A stretch of 64,000 nucleotides of DNA from Symbiodinium natans (lineage: Eukaryota > Sar > Dinophyceae > Suessiales > Symbiodiniaceae), in the NCBI GenBank assembly GCA_905221605.1, contig CAJNDS010002244.1, positions 446,501 through 510,500 of the forward strand. The letters run 5' to 3'. A program made the translations under genes and the position numbers. The notes below the pieces were generated by a model. The model had not been told where the DNA came from, ran no database searches, and saw nothing but the letters and a program-made list of their open reading frames with translations. The first letter of the stretch is position 1; every line of letters begins with the position of its first letter. Positions 1-8,907 of this stretch are shown here, one piece after another.

Positions 1-27
1 TTGATGCATGCGTACTTGCTTCTCTAG

Positions 28-114
28 GTTGGTTTTTGGGTGTATTTTCCTTATTAGGGTTCATAAGGAACCCTATATGTAAATATTTTTCAGAGGGCTT
101 AAAGGCCAACCCAG
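28..114 (+). repeat. Element H1 (introner-like), is the intron before the first kinase exon
   Basis: Left end TAGGTTGGTTTTTGGG, right end TTTTTCAGAGGG…CCAACCCAG; 87 nt with GT at its start and AG at its end. Related copies at 19765, 58788 and 61808. Confidence 0.75.
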
Positions 115-179
115 TTCTTCGATGCCAGGGCTGCAGCATCCTCATATCGTTGCCTACGAAGACTTTGGCATCGACACTG
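115..179 (+). CDS. NEK-like protein kinase, N-lobe exon (gene enters from left edge)
   Basis: First of 11 exons that together read as one Ser/Thr kinase between 1 and 5.2 kb. Reading frame from 116 gives LQHPHIVAYEDFG, the loop after helix C and strand beta4 seen in NEK and related kinases ('HPNIVxYxDxF'). The exon begins right after a CCCAG at 111-114, which is the right end of element H1, so H1 is the preceding intron. The glycine loop and catalytic Lys would lie left of the window. Exon end is approximate. Seen: motif and frame. Inferred: joining to the next exons. Confidence 0.8.
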
Positions 180-263
180 CCCAGGAGCTTTTGATGCGCA
201 ACAAGCGAAGCGTTCTGTGCCTGCACCGCGCCCTCCACGTACTCAAAGCAACAACCCCCGCAG

Positions 264-294
264 CGACCAGGACGCCATGTGGCTGGCTATGGAA
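264..294 (+). CDS. NEK-like kinase, hinge exon
   Basis: After CGCAG at 259-263 the frame reads DQDAMWLAME, the beta5-to-hinge strand of protein kinases ('LWLAME'). Ends phase 0 at GAA, followed by donor GTGCCT. The previous intron is only about 80 nt. Confidence 0.75.
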
Positions 295-437
295 GTGCCT
301 TTGCAAAAGCATTGAGACTTGTACAGGCAGGGCTGCGCGTGCTCAGATTCTCTGGGGCTTCTTCATGACATTGTTAAGACCCCCTTGTTGCCCATGCCAT
401 TGCAGTCTATCAACTCCCAGGCTGCAGGCTGCACTTC

Positions 438-500
438 GGGTTTAGGGTTTAGGGTTTAGGGTTTAGGGTTTAGGGTTTAGGGTTTAGGGTTTAGGGTTTA
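438..500 (+). repeat. Telomeric tract (TTTAGGG)n, about 8 units
   Basis: G-strand orientation; last unit reads TTTAAG and is the predicted 3' splice site of the kinase exon at 503. Confidence 0.9.
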
Positions 501-502
501 AG

Positions 503-550
503 GTGCTTGATGGCGGCTCCCTCCGGACCATCCAAGAGGGTCGGCGACAG
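503..550 (+). CDS. NEK-like kinase, helix D exon
   Basis: A 48-nt exon, phase 0 at both ends, reading VLDGGSLRTIQEGRRQ (the hinge/helix D 'CDGGSLxxxI' segment). Acceptor is TTTAAG at 497-502, the degenerate last unit of a TTTAGGG tract (about 438-500); donor is GTGGGC at 551. A telomeric tract therefore abuts the 3' splice site here. Confidence 0.8.
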
Positions 551-650
551 GTGGGCAGCCCGTGCCCCGAGAGCTTCAGCGGCCGCACAGCCTGGGGGTA
601 AAGAGGTTGAAGTAGGGGGGGTTCGGGTTTAGGGTTTAGGGTTTAGGGCT

Positions 651-754
651 TACTCGGAGGTTCATGATAGACACAAGTAGGGTGAAAAGTACCCTAAATA
701 GGGTTATAGAAGACTTGCAACCCTACTTAGAACTACCCATGAACCTCCAAGTAG
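651..754. repeat. Element A1
   Basis: Family A: palindrome with TIR CTTGGAGGTTCATGGGTAG, inner TAAGTAGGG and AGTACCCTAAATAGGG blocks, flanked by a TN dinucleotide duplication. This copy starts TACTCGGAGGTTCATG, ends CCCATGAACCTCCAAGTA; telomeric tract abuts its left end. Confidence 0.85.
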
Positions 755-1026
755 GATTTAGGTCATGAGGGATCATGGGTTGAGAGGTTGAGGATTTTGG
801 GGTGGAGACTTTTGAAAGGACGTTTTTGTTTCTTGTTTTTTGTGTATGTCGGGGTGGAGGGGGGAGGGGGTGGGGGGGGGTGGGGGGGGGGGGTGGTGGG
901 GTCTTGCTGTGCTTGTTTGTCGTTTCAGGACTCAGGCTCTGAATGCAGGTTGCAGGGGGGAATTTCGTTCGCGCGGGCTGGATTTGGATGGCCACGCTAA
1001 TGTTGGACTGACTTTAGTATAAGGAG

Positions 1027-1475
1027 GGTCTATAATCACAAGTTTCGAAAATTTATTCTGCGAACCGAGTTTGTTCAGGGTATCCGCTATTATCACAAGT
1101 TGTTTCCGGACGTTTTTTTTTTTTTTAAGGGCTTGTGTTTTGGGTTAAGAGCTTTCGCAGTAAGGCTTGAAGCCCTGAGGGCTTGGGCTCCAGGAACCTT
1201 AAAGAGCCAGAGCGCGGAGAATCCAGAAATCTAAGCCCGGCCAATCCCATGTAAAGCCTAATGGAAATTCATTACGAAACGAGGCCCCAAACAAATTTTG
1301 TGATAGGTAGCCCACGGGCCGGTCAGACTGTTTTTAGTAAGTTTGTCTGGCTACCCTCTATAATACCAAGCTTTTTTTCGGATGATTTGTTTTTGAGGGT
1401 TTGTGTTTTGGGTTCAGGGCTTACGCAGTAAGGCTTGAGGCCCTGAGGGCCTTGGGCTCCAGGAATCTTAAAGGC
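1027..1475. repeat. Local duplication of about 120 bp
   Basis: Blocks 1090-1207 and 1364-1472 share TCGGACGTTTTT-like start, GGCTTGTGTTTTGGGTT, GCAGTAAGGCTTGA and GGGCTCCAGGAA in the same order. The sequence between and around shows no coding potential; part of an intron of the NEK-like gene. Confidence 0.6.
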
Positions 1476-1791
1476 TGGAAAGCTTCAGGCCTTGAGGTCC
1501 TAAAGGCTTGAGGCCCTGAGGGCGGTTCCCCCCCCCCCCAATTTGTTTGGGGGGGTCGCCGGGCCACGCGTTTATAGAGGGTCCAAATTTGTTTGGGGGG
1601 GGGGGGGGGGGGCCCATACTAAAGACAGTGCAACATTATGCCTCATGGGGATGCTGCTCAGCCTTTGGTCAGGGCCGATCGGTCAGTAGCGCTGTGCTGG
1701 GTTTAGGGCTCATCAGGCGGACGACGTTCCCCCGTAAGTAGTCCTCTAAACCCTTTCCCCCCACGCTTTGTCCTTCATGTGAAGCCCCAAA

Positions 1792-1917
1792 CTTGGGTCC
1801 CCCCTTATTCTAACAGTCCCTAGTTAAACCCTAAACCCTAAACCCTAAACCGTGAGTGTACCCCCTATTATAATCCCTTTTAAGGATGTTAGCCGTAGAA
1901 GGGGGAACATCCCAACC
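1792..1917 (+). repeat. Element B1 with telomeric tract inside
   Basis: Family B: palindrome with TIR TTGGGATGTTCCCCC, inner AACAGTCCTTAATAGGGAT. Here the left arm CTTGGGTCCCCCCTTATTC … AACAGTCCCTAGTT passes into four CCCTAAA units (1826-1850) before the right arm AAGGGGGAACATCCCAAC. Confidence 0.8.
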
Positions 1918-1931
1918 CTAAACCTTTCAAG

Positions 1932-1987
1932 GCTTTGTGCGTCGGGTGCTCCTGGAAGTTGGCAGTGCCCTCCAGTACATCCACTCA
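1932..1987 (+). CDS. NEK-like kinase, helix E exon
   Basis: Acceptor CAAG at 1928-1931, then frame FVRRVLLEVGSALQYIHS, a typical kinase helix E ('VLxxVxxALxYIHS'). Ends phase 0 before donor GTGCTT at 1988. Element B1 (interrupted by a telomeric tract) lies immediately upstream. Confidence 0.85.
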
Positions 1988-2059
1988 GTGCTTTGGCATC
2001 TTTTGTTCCAGCTGCAAAATCAACCCTAAACCCTAAACCCTAAACCCAAACCCTAAGCC

Positions 2060-2112
2060 CTACTTGGAGGTTCATAGGCACTGATAAGTAGGGTAAGATT
2101 AGAAAGGTGGCA
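2060..2112. repeat. Element A2 (left half only)
   Basis: TACTTGGAGGTTCATAGGCA then ATAAGTAGGG; no right arm found. CCCTAAA units abut the left end. Confidence 0.7.
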
Positions 2113-2699
2113 AGGGTGCAGCCAAGTAAAATGAAGCCTCATCCTTTAGTAACCCTATACCTAAACCCCCAAAGGCAACTTCTAGGGTCCGTCCAGTTGT
2201 TCAGGAGAGAACAAAATGAAACCCCTAAACCCCGACAAGTCCCTCTAAACCCTGAAGCCTGCGCGCTATTCATTGCCCTTTTGGTACATTTAATTAAGAT
2301 TGGGGCATGAACGAACGGGGGAAGTGAACTAGCGAACGCCCAAATTATAAGCGCAAAAACGTGCGTTAACTTACTTTTTGCACTTTTAATGGGCGTATGA
2401 GCGTGTGAACGGGCTAGCTTTTAATATAAAGCCCCCTTTAACATCCCTTCATTTGTTGGGCTTTTAATATACTAGCCCGTGCGCACCACGAAGTACGAAC
2501 GAACTCACTACTTTCGTGCTTCTTCTTCTTCCTTCACTTAGTCTTCTCACGCTCGTAATTTAATTATAGAATCGTGCGTCGCTTCACTCCTTACACTTAA
2601 TATTAAATTAGTGCATGAACGAAGTGAATGTGAAGAGCCCAAAAAAAGAGGAACTTTTTTTTGGGCTCTTTGCTGCTGTACGCAAAAGGGCTTATAATA

Positions 2700-2773
2700 C
2701 CCTAAAACCCTAAACCCTGAACCCTTAAACCCTAAACCCTAAACCCTAAACCCTAAACCCTAAACCCTAAACC
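2700..2773 (-). repeat. Telomeric tract (CCCTAAA)n
   Basis: About 10 C-strand units, a few degenerate, in the intron before the HRD exon. Confidence 0.92.
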
Positions 2774-2785
2774 AACACAACTGAG

Positions 2786-2860
2786 GAGGGCCTCCTACAT
2801 CGGGATGTCAAGCCCGCCAACATCCTACTAACTCTGACGGCCCCGCCGGTTCTGAAGCTA
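2786..2860 (+). CDS. NEK-like kinase, catalytic loop exon
   Basis: Frame EGLLHRDVKPANILLT followed by APPVLKL: the HRDxKxxN catalytic loop with Asp base, Lys and metal-binding Asn all present. Acceptor ACTGAG at 2780-2785 after a CCCTAAA tract; donor GTGCCT at 2861. It joins phase 0 both to the helix E exon (…YIHS|EGLLHRD; the GAG before EGLL may also be exonic) and to the DFG exon (LKL|ADFG). Confidence 0.92.
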
Positions 2861-3230
2861 GTGCCTGGGATGCGATGGATTCTAAGGGGGCAGTCCCAAA
2901 TATTGGGTTCGGGGGGGGTCTTAGGATATGATTTAGGTTTCCTACAGCCCAAGAACCCTTTGAAACCCTAAACCCCTGCCGCCCTGTAGTTTCAGTACTG
3001 TTGGAGGGTGATCCCGATGATGTGCTGGTTCACAGTGCAGTCGCGCGCAGTTGCTCAGACTCAGAGATAGCGCCGAGTAAACCCTTAACCCCCAAACGCT
3101 AAGAGGAGCGATGGGGCTTCGTGGATTCGTGGCTTGTGTGTTGGCCCTCCGGGTCGCGCATGGTTCCGTTTTGCTTGTAAGGCTTTGAGGGTTCCGGGCT
3201 TAAGCTTCCCAACAGTAGTACGGGGTTTGG

Positions 3231-3280
3231 GGTTTAGGGTTTAGGGTTTAGGGTTTAGGGTTTAGGGTTTAGGGTTTCGG
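3231..3280 (+). repeat. Telomeric tract (TTTAGGG)n
   Basis: About 7 G-strand units; a degenerate C-strand tract (3500-3572) follows in the same intron, so the two orientations face each other. Confidence 0.9.
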
Positions 3281-3575
3281 TTTAGTAAAAAGGTTGGGCG
3301 GGGGTGAGTTCTACCTTTTATATCCTCCAGGTTCGGCGAGCTGGGGTCTCCAGGAACACCGGCTTTGGGTCTGGGGGCCCAGCTGTAAGATCCTTCTTCT
3401 GAGATATCGAGGCCCTGACCCAAGAAGCCCTCCAAAGGCCTGAAACCTTAAGCTCCAAACCTTAAAACCCTGAAACCCTGCAACCCTGAACTTGAAACCC
3501 CAAACCCTAATCCCTGAACCCTAAACCCGAAAACCCTAAACCCTAAAACCCTAAACCCTAAACCCCTAAACCCAG

Positions 3576-3633
3576 GCCGACTTCGGGATCTCCAAGCTGC
3601 TGGAAGACGCAGCCGCACACTCCATCGCCTCAC
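3576..3633 (+). CDS. NEK-like kinase, DFG/activation segment exon
   Basis: Acceptor AACCCAG at 3569-3575 is the end of a degenerate CCCTAAA tract. Frame reads ADFGISKLLEDAAAHSIAS: the metal-binding DFG and the start of the activation segment. The 3' boundary is uncertain (possible GC donor near 3634). Confidence 0.88.
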
Positions 3634-3836
3634 GCTCAGAAATCTCGCGGTTGCGTGTTCAGTGTCTAGGGCTTTTAGAGTTTAGGGTTTAGGGTTTTAG
3701 GGTTTTTATCGCTTGGGGGGGGTGGGGTGGCAGATCATCAGAACGACTGCTGCGAAAAGTACCCCTGTATCAAACCCTAAACCCTGAAGGCCCTCCACCC
3801 ACCTCGAGACCTCCTGAGACCGCAACGCACCAACAG

Positions 3837-3921
3837 AGCGAATTCGAGGTGGGTACCCAGTGCTACTTTGCGCCCGAGCTGATCTCCGGAGAGCCTGGGG
3901 ACCCGGAAGATTCGATTAAAG
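3837..3921 (+). CDS. NEK-like kinase, P+1 loop/APE exon
   Basis: Frame VGTQCYFAPELISGE then PGDPEDSIK: the GTxxYxAPE signature ending the activation segment. Acceptor CAACAG at 3831-3836. The next bases are GGTTTGGGG, so the donor GT lies in the first unit of a degenerate telomeric tract. Confidence 0.88.
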
Positions 3922-4400
3922 GTTTGGGGTTTGGGGGTTTGGGGGTTTGGGGTTTAGGGAAGATGCCTTTACAGGCCCCCCCCCCCATTTGAATGAACAA
4001 ACAAGGTCCAACGAGGATATTCGTAATTTAAAGGGTTGTTGCTCTCCGGATTCCAACCGAACCTGCACCAAGATTGCTCTCTCTTGGTTCGGGGTCTAAA
4101 CCCTAAACCCCTAAACCCTATATTAGGGGTCCCTTATTTTCTTAAACCCCCATATAGGAATTGAGGACAGTTGTTGTGACTCCTTACTCGGAGCTTCGAA
4201 TTCGGAGAGCTTATGCCCAGCCCCATACGCCCTCATTAGGGAGGTTACCCTTAGGCCACATCAGAGTCCTGACTAACATATGGGTTATCTTCCCTGGCGC
4301 TAAACCCTAAACCTATATTCTTTAACTAGTAATTAAGGATCTCTGCGATGATTTCAGGTATGCTCCTTCGTTATAGGGTTTTGGCCTCTTTGGGCACCAG

Positions 4401-4453
4401 AAAGCACCCGAGGCCCTACGCATCCGCGGCAGACTGCTGGGCTCTTGGCACGG
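4401..4453 (+). CDS. NEK-like kinase, helix F exon
   Basis: Acceptor CACCAG at 4395-4400. Frame YASAADCWALGTG is helix F ('YxxxxDxWALG'). It ends one base into a codon before GC (4454); the following exon starts with the two bases completing that codon, so a GC-AG intron restores WALGTGIVLFELASLL. Confidence 0.85.
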
Positions 4454-4698
4454 GCCTTTGAGAACAAGCTTGCCTAGCAAGGGCCCAGCGTGAAAAAGAG
4501 TTGGCATGGTGTTTTTGTGATGTCGGCTGTCACACGCCGAACTCCCTATATCGCTAGCCTTACCGAAACAGTTGCAGATGATGTCCCGCGTGAGGCTGTC
4601 CCCAAAATATCATTCTGATAGCTTCCTACTTTTTCCAGCACCCTACGGCCCTGAAGTACTTGCGGTACTCCTTACCGAGCCGAGCCCTGCTTTCTGAG

Positions 4699-4754
4699 GC
4701 ATCGTTCTTTTCGAGCTGGCTAGCCTGCTGCGACCCTTCTCTGGCAGCATTTGG
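4699..4754 (+). CDS. NEK-like kinase, helix F/G exon
   Basis: Acceptor CTGAG at 4694-4698, frame IVLFELASLLRPFSGS, matching 'GxxLYELxTLxxPF' of NEK-type kinases. Donor GTCTGC at 4755. Confidence 0.85.
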
Positions 4755-4800
4755 GTCTGCATTTGAGATGCGGCTTGTTTCCTCTTGCTAAACCGTAAAC

Positions 4801-4880
4801 TTGGGATGTTCCCGCTTAAACAATCAGACCATTGGGATTATTATAAGAGGCACTATGATCCCTACTCTAAGGGTCCCAAG
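4801..4880. repeat. Element B2
   Basis: TTGGGATGTTCCCGCTTAAA … TTATAAGAGGC … AAGGGTCCCAAG; right arm diverged. Confidence 0.6.
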
Positions 4881-4950
4881 CCTAAGCCCTCAACTAGGTC
4901 ACTAGGTGTTACGGGTTTGGTGTTGGGTCGTTGCACGCCGCCATGGTCAG

Positions 4951-4992
4951 CCAGGCAGCATGCTGGAGTTGGCAATGGCTATCTGCAGCTTG
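4951..4992 (+). CDS. NEK-like kinase, helix G exon
   Basis: Acceptor GGTCAG at 4945-4950; frame PGSMLELAMAICSL corresponds to the 'xNMxxLxxKI' stretch after the PF motif in NEK kinases. Phase 0 on both sides; followed by a GC donor at 4993. Overlapping frames make this less certain than the catalytic exons. Confidence 0.65.
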
Positions 4993-5178
4993 GCGTGTAG
5001 CATCTACAGAGGCTGTCGGTTCTTGAATGCCTCTCAAGTCTCCGCAATAGGCAATCGGCCCTTGAATCATGGGTTCCCCTACCACCCCCCTCTATACTAC
5101 CCCTTCCCGGTTGCCCCCTCAAATAACCTTAATTAGGCTTAATCAGCCCTTAATTACAGGGGGGGAAGCCATGATTGA

Positions 5179-5232
5179 ACACTCGACACGCCTTCGGATG
5201 AGCTCTGCATCCGTTTGCTTTCTTCACTGCTC
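5179..5232 (+). CDS. NEK-like kinase, helix H exon (candidate)
   Basis: Frame DTPSDELCIRLLSSLLA fits kinase helix H ('SxELxxLxxxLL'). No clear AG acceptor precedes it; a GC lies at 5233. The C-terminal limit of the kinase was not found. Confidence 0.5.
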
Positions 5233-5835
5233 GCCTGAGGCCAGCAGCCCACACCACCTCTTCCGCCCCTGGGTCCAGACCTGGTGGAGGCGCCGGAGCA
5301 CTGGGACCATGAGCCACACACACACAGATGTGTACATGCCTGGAAGGGAGAGGAGGAGCCAACGACCGCTTGCATGGCATGCCAAATCTATGGGCCCAGC
5401 ATTGGCCATTATTAACTCTGAAGGTAACACTACATAGGCATTGCTTCCCACAAGCGGCACTGCAAATCCGGGCGTTCTCCGGCCATCTCAGTACCCCGTA
5501 TGAAGGAAATTGAACAAAGAGGCGTAGAGCGCAGCACGGAATCCCTAAAACATTGCGGTAGGCTTGCAGGGCCTGATTGCGGCTGAGGCTTCTTCACCGG
5601 CTGCTTGAGGGTCGAGTACTGGCGGTTTAGGGTTCAGGGTTTAGGGCTTAGGGTTGCTGATGCCCCTCCCCCCATCTCCCCAAAGCAGGAACCATAGACC
5701 CACAACTTCATTGATGTGATCTTAGGAAGGGGGTAGTATATTGGAGAACTGGAGCAGGACGCGAGGCTTCCGCAAAGCATGGAGATTAAAGGTGATGTTT
5801 CTGCCGCCTCTACAACGCCTGATAGCTCTATAACC

Positions 5836-6047
5836 CCAAGTTTTGAGGATTTATTGAACCCTTCCCCCAGGGCTTGACCAGGTGATCAACGGCTTGCTTG
5901 AGAAGGCACGCCTAGATTCATTGGCTTTTTAGGGCTCAGGGTTTAGGGTTAGGGTTCAGGGTTCAGGGTTCAGGGTTCCGGGTCTCAGCAACAACCTTGT
6001 TGCCATACCGGGGTGTTGAGGGTTTAGGGTTCTCGAATTTAAACCAG
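5836..6047. other. Non-coding stretch with one possible exon fragment
   Basis: Between 5233 and 6048 there are G-strand telomeric remnants (5620-5655, 5930-5985) and a possible plus-strand fragment reading LDQVINGLLEKARLD around 5876-5920, too short to assign. Nothing else recognised. Confidence 0.3.
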
Positions 6048-6137
6048 GCAGCCTAGCCGGCACAGCTAAAAGCCTCTTTCTGGATGTTAAGCTCCTCGAT
6101 TGGATCCCAAGGAGCCATGAAGCAGTTCACCTGTGCC
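6048..6137 (+). CDS. Candidate exon, function unknown
   Basis: After AACCAG the frame is open and reads LFLDVKLLDWIPRSHEAVH; it stops at a canonical donor GTAAGC (6138). It may belong to the C-terminal part of the upstream kinase gene or to the next exons; no family recognised. Confidence 0.5.
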
Positions 6138-6633
6138 GTAAGCCATACAGTGGGGCCCTTCTTGTGGTTTAGGGGGGTTTAGGGTTTCAGGGTTTAGGGC
6201 AACTAAGCTCTACCGACCTCTAAACACAAAACCCTAAACCCTAAAAACCCTGAACCCTAAACCCTGAACCCTAAACCCTAAGCCTTCAACAAGGGGGGGT
6301 GTTGGGCTTCGAGGGTCGCTGGAGCGGTCTGGCGCACAGCTTCAAGTGAATGATGTCAAGGGCTCGAAGGGAGAGTCCTAATTTAGCTGTTCAAGGTTTA
6401 CGTTTTCTCTTTCGGGTTTAGGGTTTAGGGTTTAGGGTTTAGGGTTTAGGGTTGTACTGCTTAGCTGCTTCGCTTTAGTTTGCAGCTGATGTCTTTTCGG
6501 ATGTAGGGCTCATGTTTCAAGTTAAAGCTTCTTGCTGCAGCTGGGGGTGGTTTTAGATGCATGTTCCAGGCTAACGATTTTAGGTTGCCAGGTGTATTTA
6601 AGATGAAGGTTCAAATCAGCTCGAAGACTACAT

Positions 6634-6663
<30 letters not shown>

Positions 6664-6664
<1 letters not shown>

Positions 6665-6787
6665 TCCCAAAATAGGGATGCCCCAACTGGGACTCTTCTA
6701 CTATGAATTTGAGTTATGTGTTTTTTCTGGGGGGGGGGGGGGGGGGAGGGGGGAGGGGGCGTTATTAGGGGTATACTATTTTGGGAC
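6664..6787. repeat. D-like palindrome with G-tract inside (D5)
   Basis: GTCCCAAAATAG at the left, CTATTTTGGGAC at the right (perfect 12-nt TIR); G runs at 6635-6664 (flank) and 6730-6757 (loop). Its end GGACAG is the acceptor of the exon at 6790. Confidence 0.6.
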
Positions 6788-6789
6788 AG

Positions 6790-6899
6790 GACATGCCTAC
6801 AAGGCATTGATACAACGAGGCCAGCTACTGACCGTGCAAGCTGAAAGAAGAACCACGAACCCATCAGCCAAAGGCCTGAACCAGAAGCCATGCTTGAAA
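6790..6899 (+). CDS. Exon between two introner-like elements, function unknown
   Basis: Frame HAYKALIQRGQLLTVQAERR continuing to NQKPCLK. Acceptor GGACAG (6784-6789) belongs to the right end of a D-like palindrome. The exon stops at AAA (6899), followed by GTTCAAGGG, the splice donor embedded in element A. Splicing GT (6900) to TAG (7016) continues in frame into the next exon. Confidence 0.7.
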
Positions 6900-7016
6900 G
6901 TTCAAGGGTAGTTTAACTACCATAGTTATACCTATAGGGTTACCCTAAATAAGGTTAATTATGAATGTTACCGTACTTCTGACCCTAGGTAAAGCGACCC
7001 ATGAACCTCCAAGTAG
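6891..7016 (+). repeat. Element A24, functions as a GT-AG intron
   Basis: TGCTTGAAAGTTCAAGGG … CCCATGAACCTCCAAGTAG. Splicing 6900-7016 joins two open exons in frame. Confidence 0.8.
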
Positions 7017-7068
7017 TCCAAGTTCTTGCCAGAGGACGTTGACCACAGATGGCAGCTTCAGGACACTG
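7017..7068 (+). CDS. Exon between elements A and B, function unknown
   Basis: Frame SKFLPEDVDHRWQLQDT directly after the CCAAGTAG end of the A element. Ends one base into a codon before GC (7069); a GC-AG intron containing element B3 restores frame with the exon at 7254. Confidence 0.7.
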
Positions 7069-7076
7069 GCTTTCAG

Positions 7077-7252
7077 TTGGGATGTTCCCCCTAAAACTAA
7101 CGGCCATCCTTAATAGGGATTAGAGGACCCCCTCTTAAACGAACCCCAATGATAATGCCTACAAGGCTTTAGGGTTTGGGTTTAGGGTTTAGAGTTTAGG
7201 GTTTAGGGTTTAGGGTTTAAGGACTGTTGGTATAGGGGGGGGACCATCCCAA
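7077..7252 (+). repeat. Element B3 with G-strand telomeric tract in its loop; part of a GC-AG intron
   Basis: TTGGGATGTTCCCCCTAAA … CTTAATAGGGATTAGAGG … TTTAGGG tract 7169-7219 … AAGGACTGTTGGTATAGGG … CCATCCCAA. Flanked by exons on both sides. Confidence 0.85.
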
Positions 7253-7253
7253 G

Positions 7254-7358
7254 CCTTCAGTGTCCTTCAGAGCCTCCTTGTGCATGAAGCCCAACAAGCC
7301 TGGGACTTTATCAAGAAAGTACTAGTGGCCCAAGAATCTACCACAAACATGGAAGATA
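7254..7358 (+). CDS. Exon after element B3, function unknown
   Basis: Frame AFSVLQSLLVHEAQQAWDF then IKKVLVAQESTTNMED, an amphipathic, convincingly protein-like stretch. Acceptor ATCCCAAG is the end of element B3; donor GTAATC at 7359. Confidence 0.75.
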
Positions 7359-7401
7359 GTAATCCCTGATACTACCCCTGTTTCAGGAAGAATATTTGCT
7401 T

Positions 7402-7432
<31 letters not shown>

Positions 7433-7679
7433 GGGTTCTTAAACACATGGGAAAGCTCGCGTTCACTGCCGGCCCCTATTCCAAGCCGTTCAGCCTTGCG
7501 CATGCTTACGGCTGAAACCCAAGTACTGCAACATTAAGGATCCCTCATACAGAGAGAGAGAGAGAGGAGGAACAGCGTGCTCCCTCATTTGAGGAGGGGC
7601 CGTTAGAAATTAAACTTGTTTTAACCGAGGCGGAAGCGATCTCCCGCTCGAAGCAAAGCATTTCTCACTAAAACGAGTG

Positions 7680-7751
7680 CCAGGCCACTTTTCCCGGGGC
7701 CGGATTGTCAAAGTGCATTGTGAAACAACTCCGCGGCCTCGATTGTGCTGA
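7680..7751 (+). CDS. Candidate exon
   Basis: Open frame reading GAGLSKCIVKQLRGLDCAD, followed by a degenerate CCCTAAA tract at 7752-7806. No family recognised; boundaries approximate. Confidence 0.4.
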   Translation, partial: PGHFSRGRIVKVHCETTPRPRLC

Positions 7752-7806
7752 CCCCTAAACCCCAAACCCCAAACCCTAAACCCTAAACCCTAAACCCTAA
7801 ACCCTG

Positions 7807-7901
7807 ACAACTTCCAGCCGCAAATGAAGAACGAGTCTAAGAGGGCCTCCTGCGGGAGGCTCCTGCGAGCCGCGCCTACGAAACATGCACTTGTCTTCTG
7901 A
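7807..7901 (+). CDS. Candidate exon ending at a stop or splice site
   Basis: Frame DNFQPQMKNESKRASCGRLL, starting right after a CCCTAAA tract and running to TGA at 7899. Followed by element I1. Whether it is terminal or spliced near 7895 is unknown. Confidence 0.4.
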
Positions 7902-7904
7902 AAA

Positions 7905-8020
7905 CTCAGTTTCTTTGTCATAGTTGGGTAGCATTTTACATTTTTAAGGGTACTTAAACCCAATAAGGAATACATATTTAAATTTCTAATATTATCCCTA
8001 TAATGAACTAGGTTTTGGGG
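7905..8020. repeat. Element I1
   Basis: GTAGCATTTTACATTTTTAA … GGTACTTAAACCCAATAAGG … ATGAACTAGG. Aligns along its length with I2 at 60983. Confidence 0.65.
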
Positions 8021-8036
8021 TCGAATGCCAGGAAGA

Positions 8037-8148
8037 GATTGAGGATGACCGACCAAGAGGGGGTGTTCTTTTGGAAGCTTTCAGCAGTTTCGTGGGGGCA
8101 GGCGTGTCTCGCGTCGCACACAAGCATCTATCTTACTCGAAGTTTTAA
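8037..8148 (+). CDS. Candidate terminal exon
   Basis: After element I1 and GGAAGAG, frame EDDRPRGGVLLEAFSSFVG runs to TAA at 8146-8148. Composition is protein-like; function unknown. The minus-strand frame over 8149-8337 is also open, so a neighbouring gene is possible. Confidence 0.5.
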
Positions 8149-8733
8149 TCAGTCTGGAGTGATGAAGGATTGAATTCCGAATGCATACGCCAAATCACCA
8201 ATCTCGACCTCCCAAGCCTGATGTTCTGCGGTCCCCATACCCGGCCGTACCCCTCTACAACAGACTATGTAGCAGCAATGTAGCGATAAGGCTGTCTTTG
8301 AGCCCTGGCCTACACTGTCACCCCGACGACGCCCCAAAGCCCCTGGACGATCCTGCCCTTCACCACAACCCCCAAACGGTACCCTTTCAATAAACTAGCC
8401 CAGCTTCTCAAAAAAGGTTTGCTTTTGACCCTGTTCCTTTCTGGGGGACCTAGCTTCAAATCCGAAAACCAAGCGAACGCAAGCAAGCTTTATAGGACGC
8501 ATTGAACCACCTCATCACTGCGTCCCAGGCAGGAGTTCGGTTTCAGGTTGCTTTCTTTGCGCATTTAGGTGCTGTGGGCTTTCGGAGAGTTGTGATTTGG
8601 CAAAAGTGATGTCCTAGCACGGATGTGCAGGTGCACTTTTTGCTTGCCTCTGCTTAATGATCTGCGGCCAGTCATGAGGACTTCTCTCATCCAACCTGTG
8701 CAGCCATCAGTGGCCTTGCGGATACGTCCGCCC

Positions 8734-8855
8734 CTACTTGGAGGTCCAATAGAGTAGAGTTAGAAGTACAGTAAAAGGGGTTACAAGTCGAAGTGTGCTT
8801 CTACCACACCTAGAACCCAAAACTCAAAAAACTACCCAGGAACCCCTCCAAATAG
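8734..8855. repeat. Element A3
   Basis: TACTTGGAGGTCCAATAG … AACCCCTCCAAATA; TA duplicated on both sides, arms diverged. Confidence 0.7.
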
Positions 8856-8907
8856 GCCCTAGTCTGCGCACTTTTCCCAGAGCCCCCCAAGCCGGAAGGC
8901 TGCGCAG

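Noticed and set aside
5150-5460. Several overlapping minus-strand frames of 73-78 residues
   Set aside because: Mutually overlapping shadows on the strand opposite a candidate kinase exon; no consistent motif.
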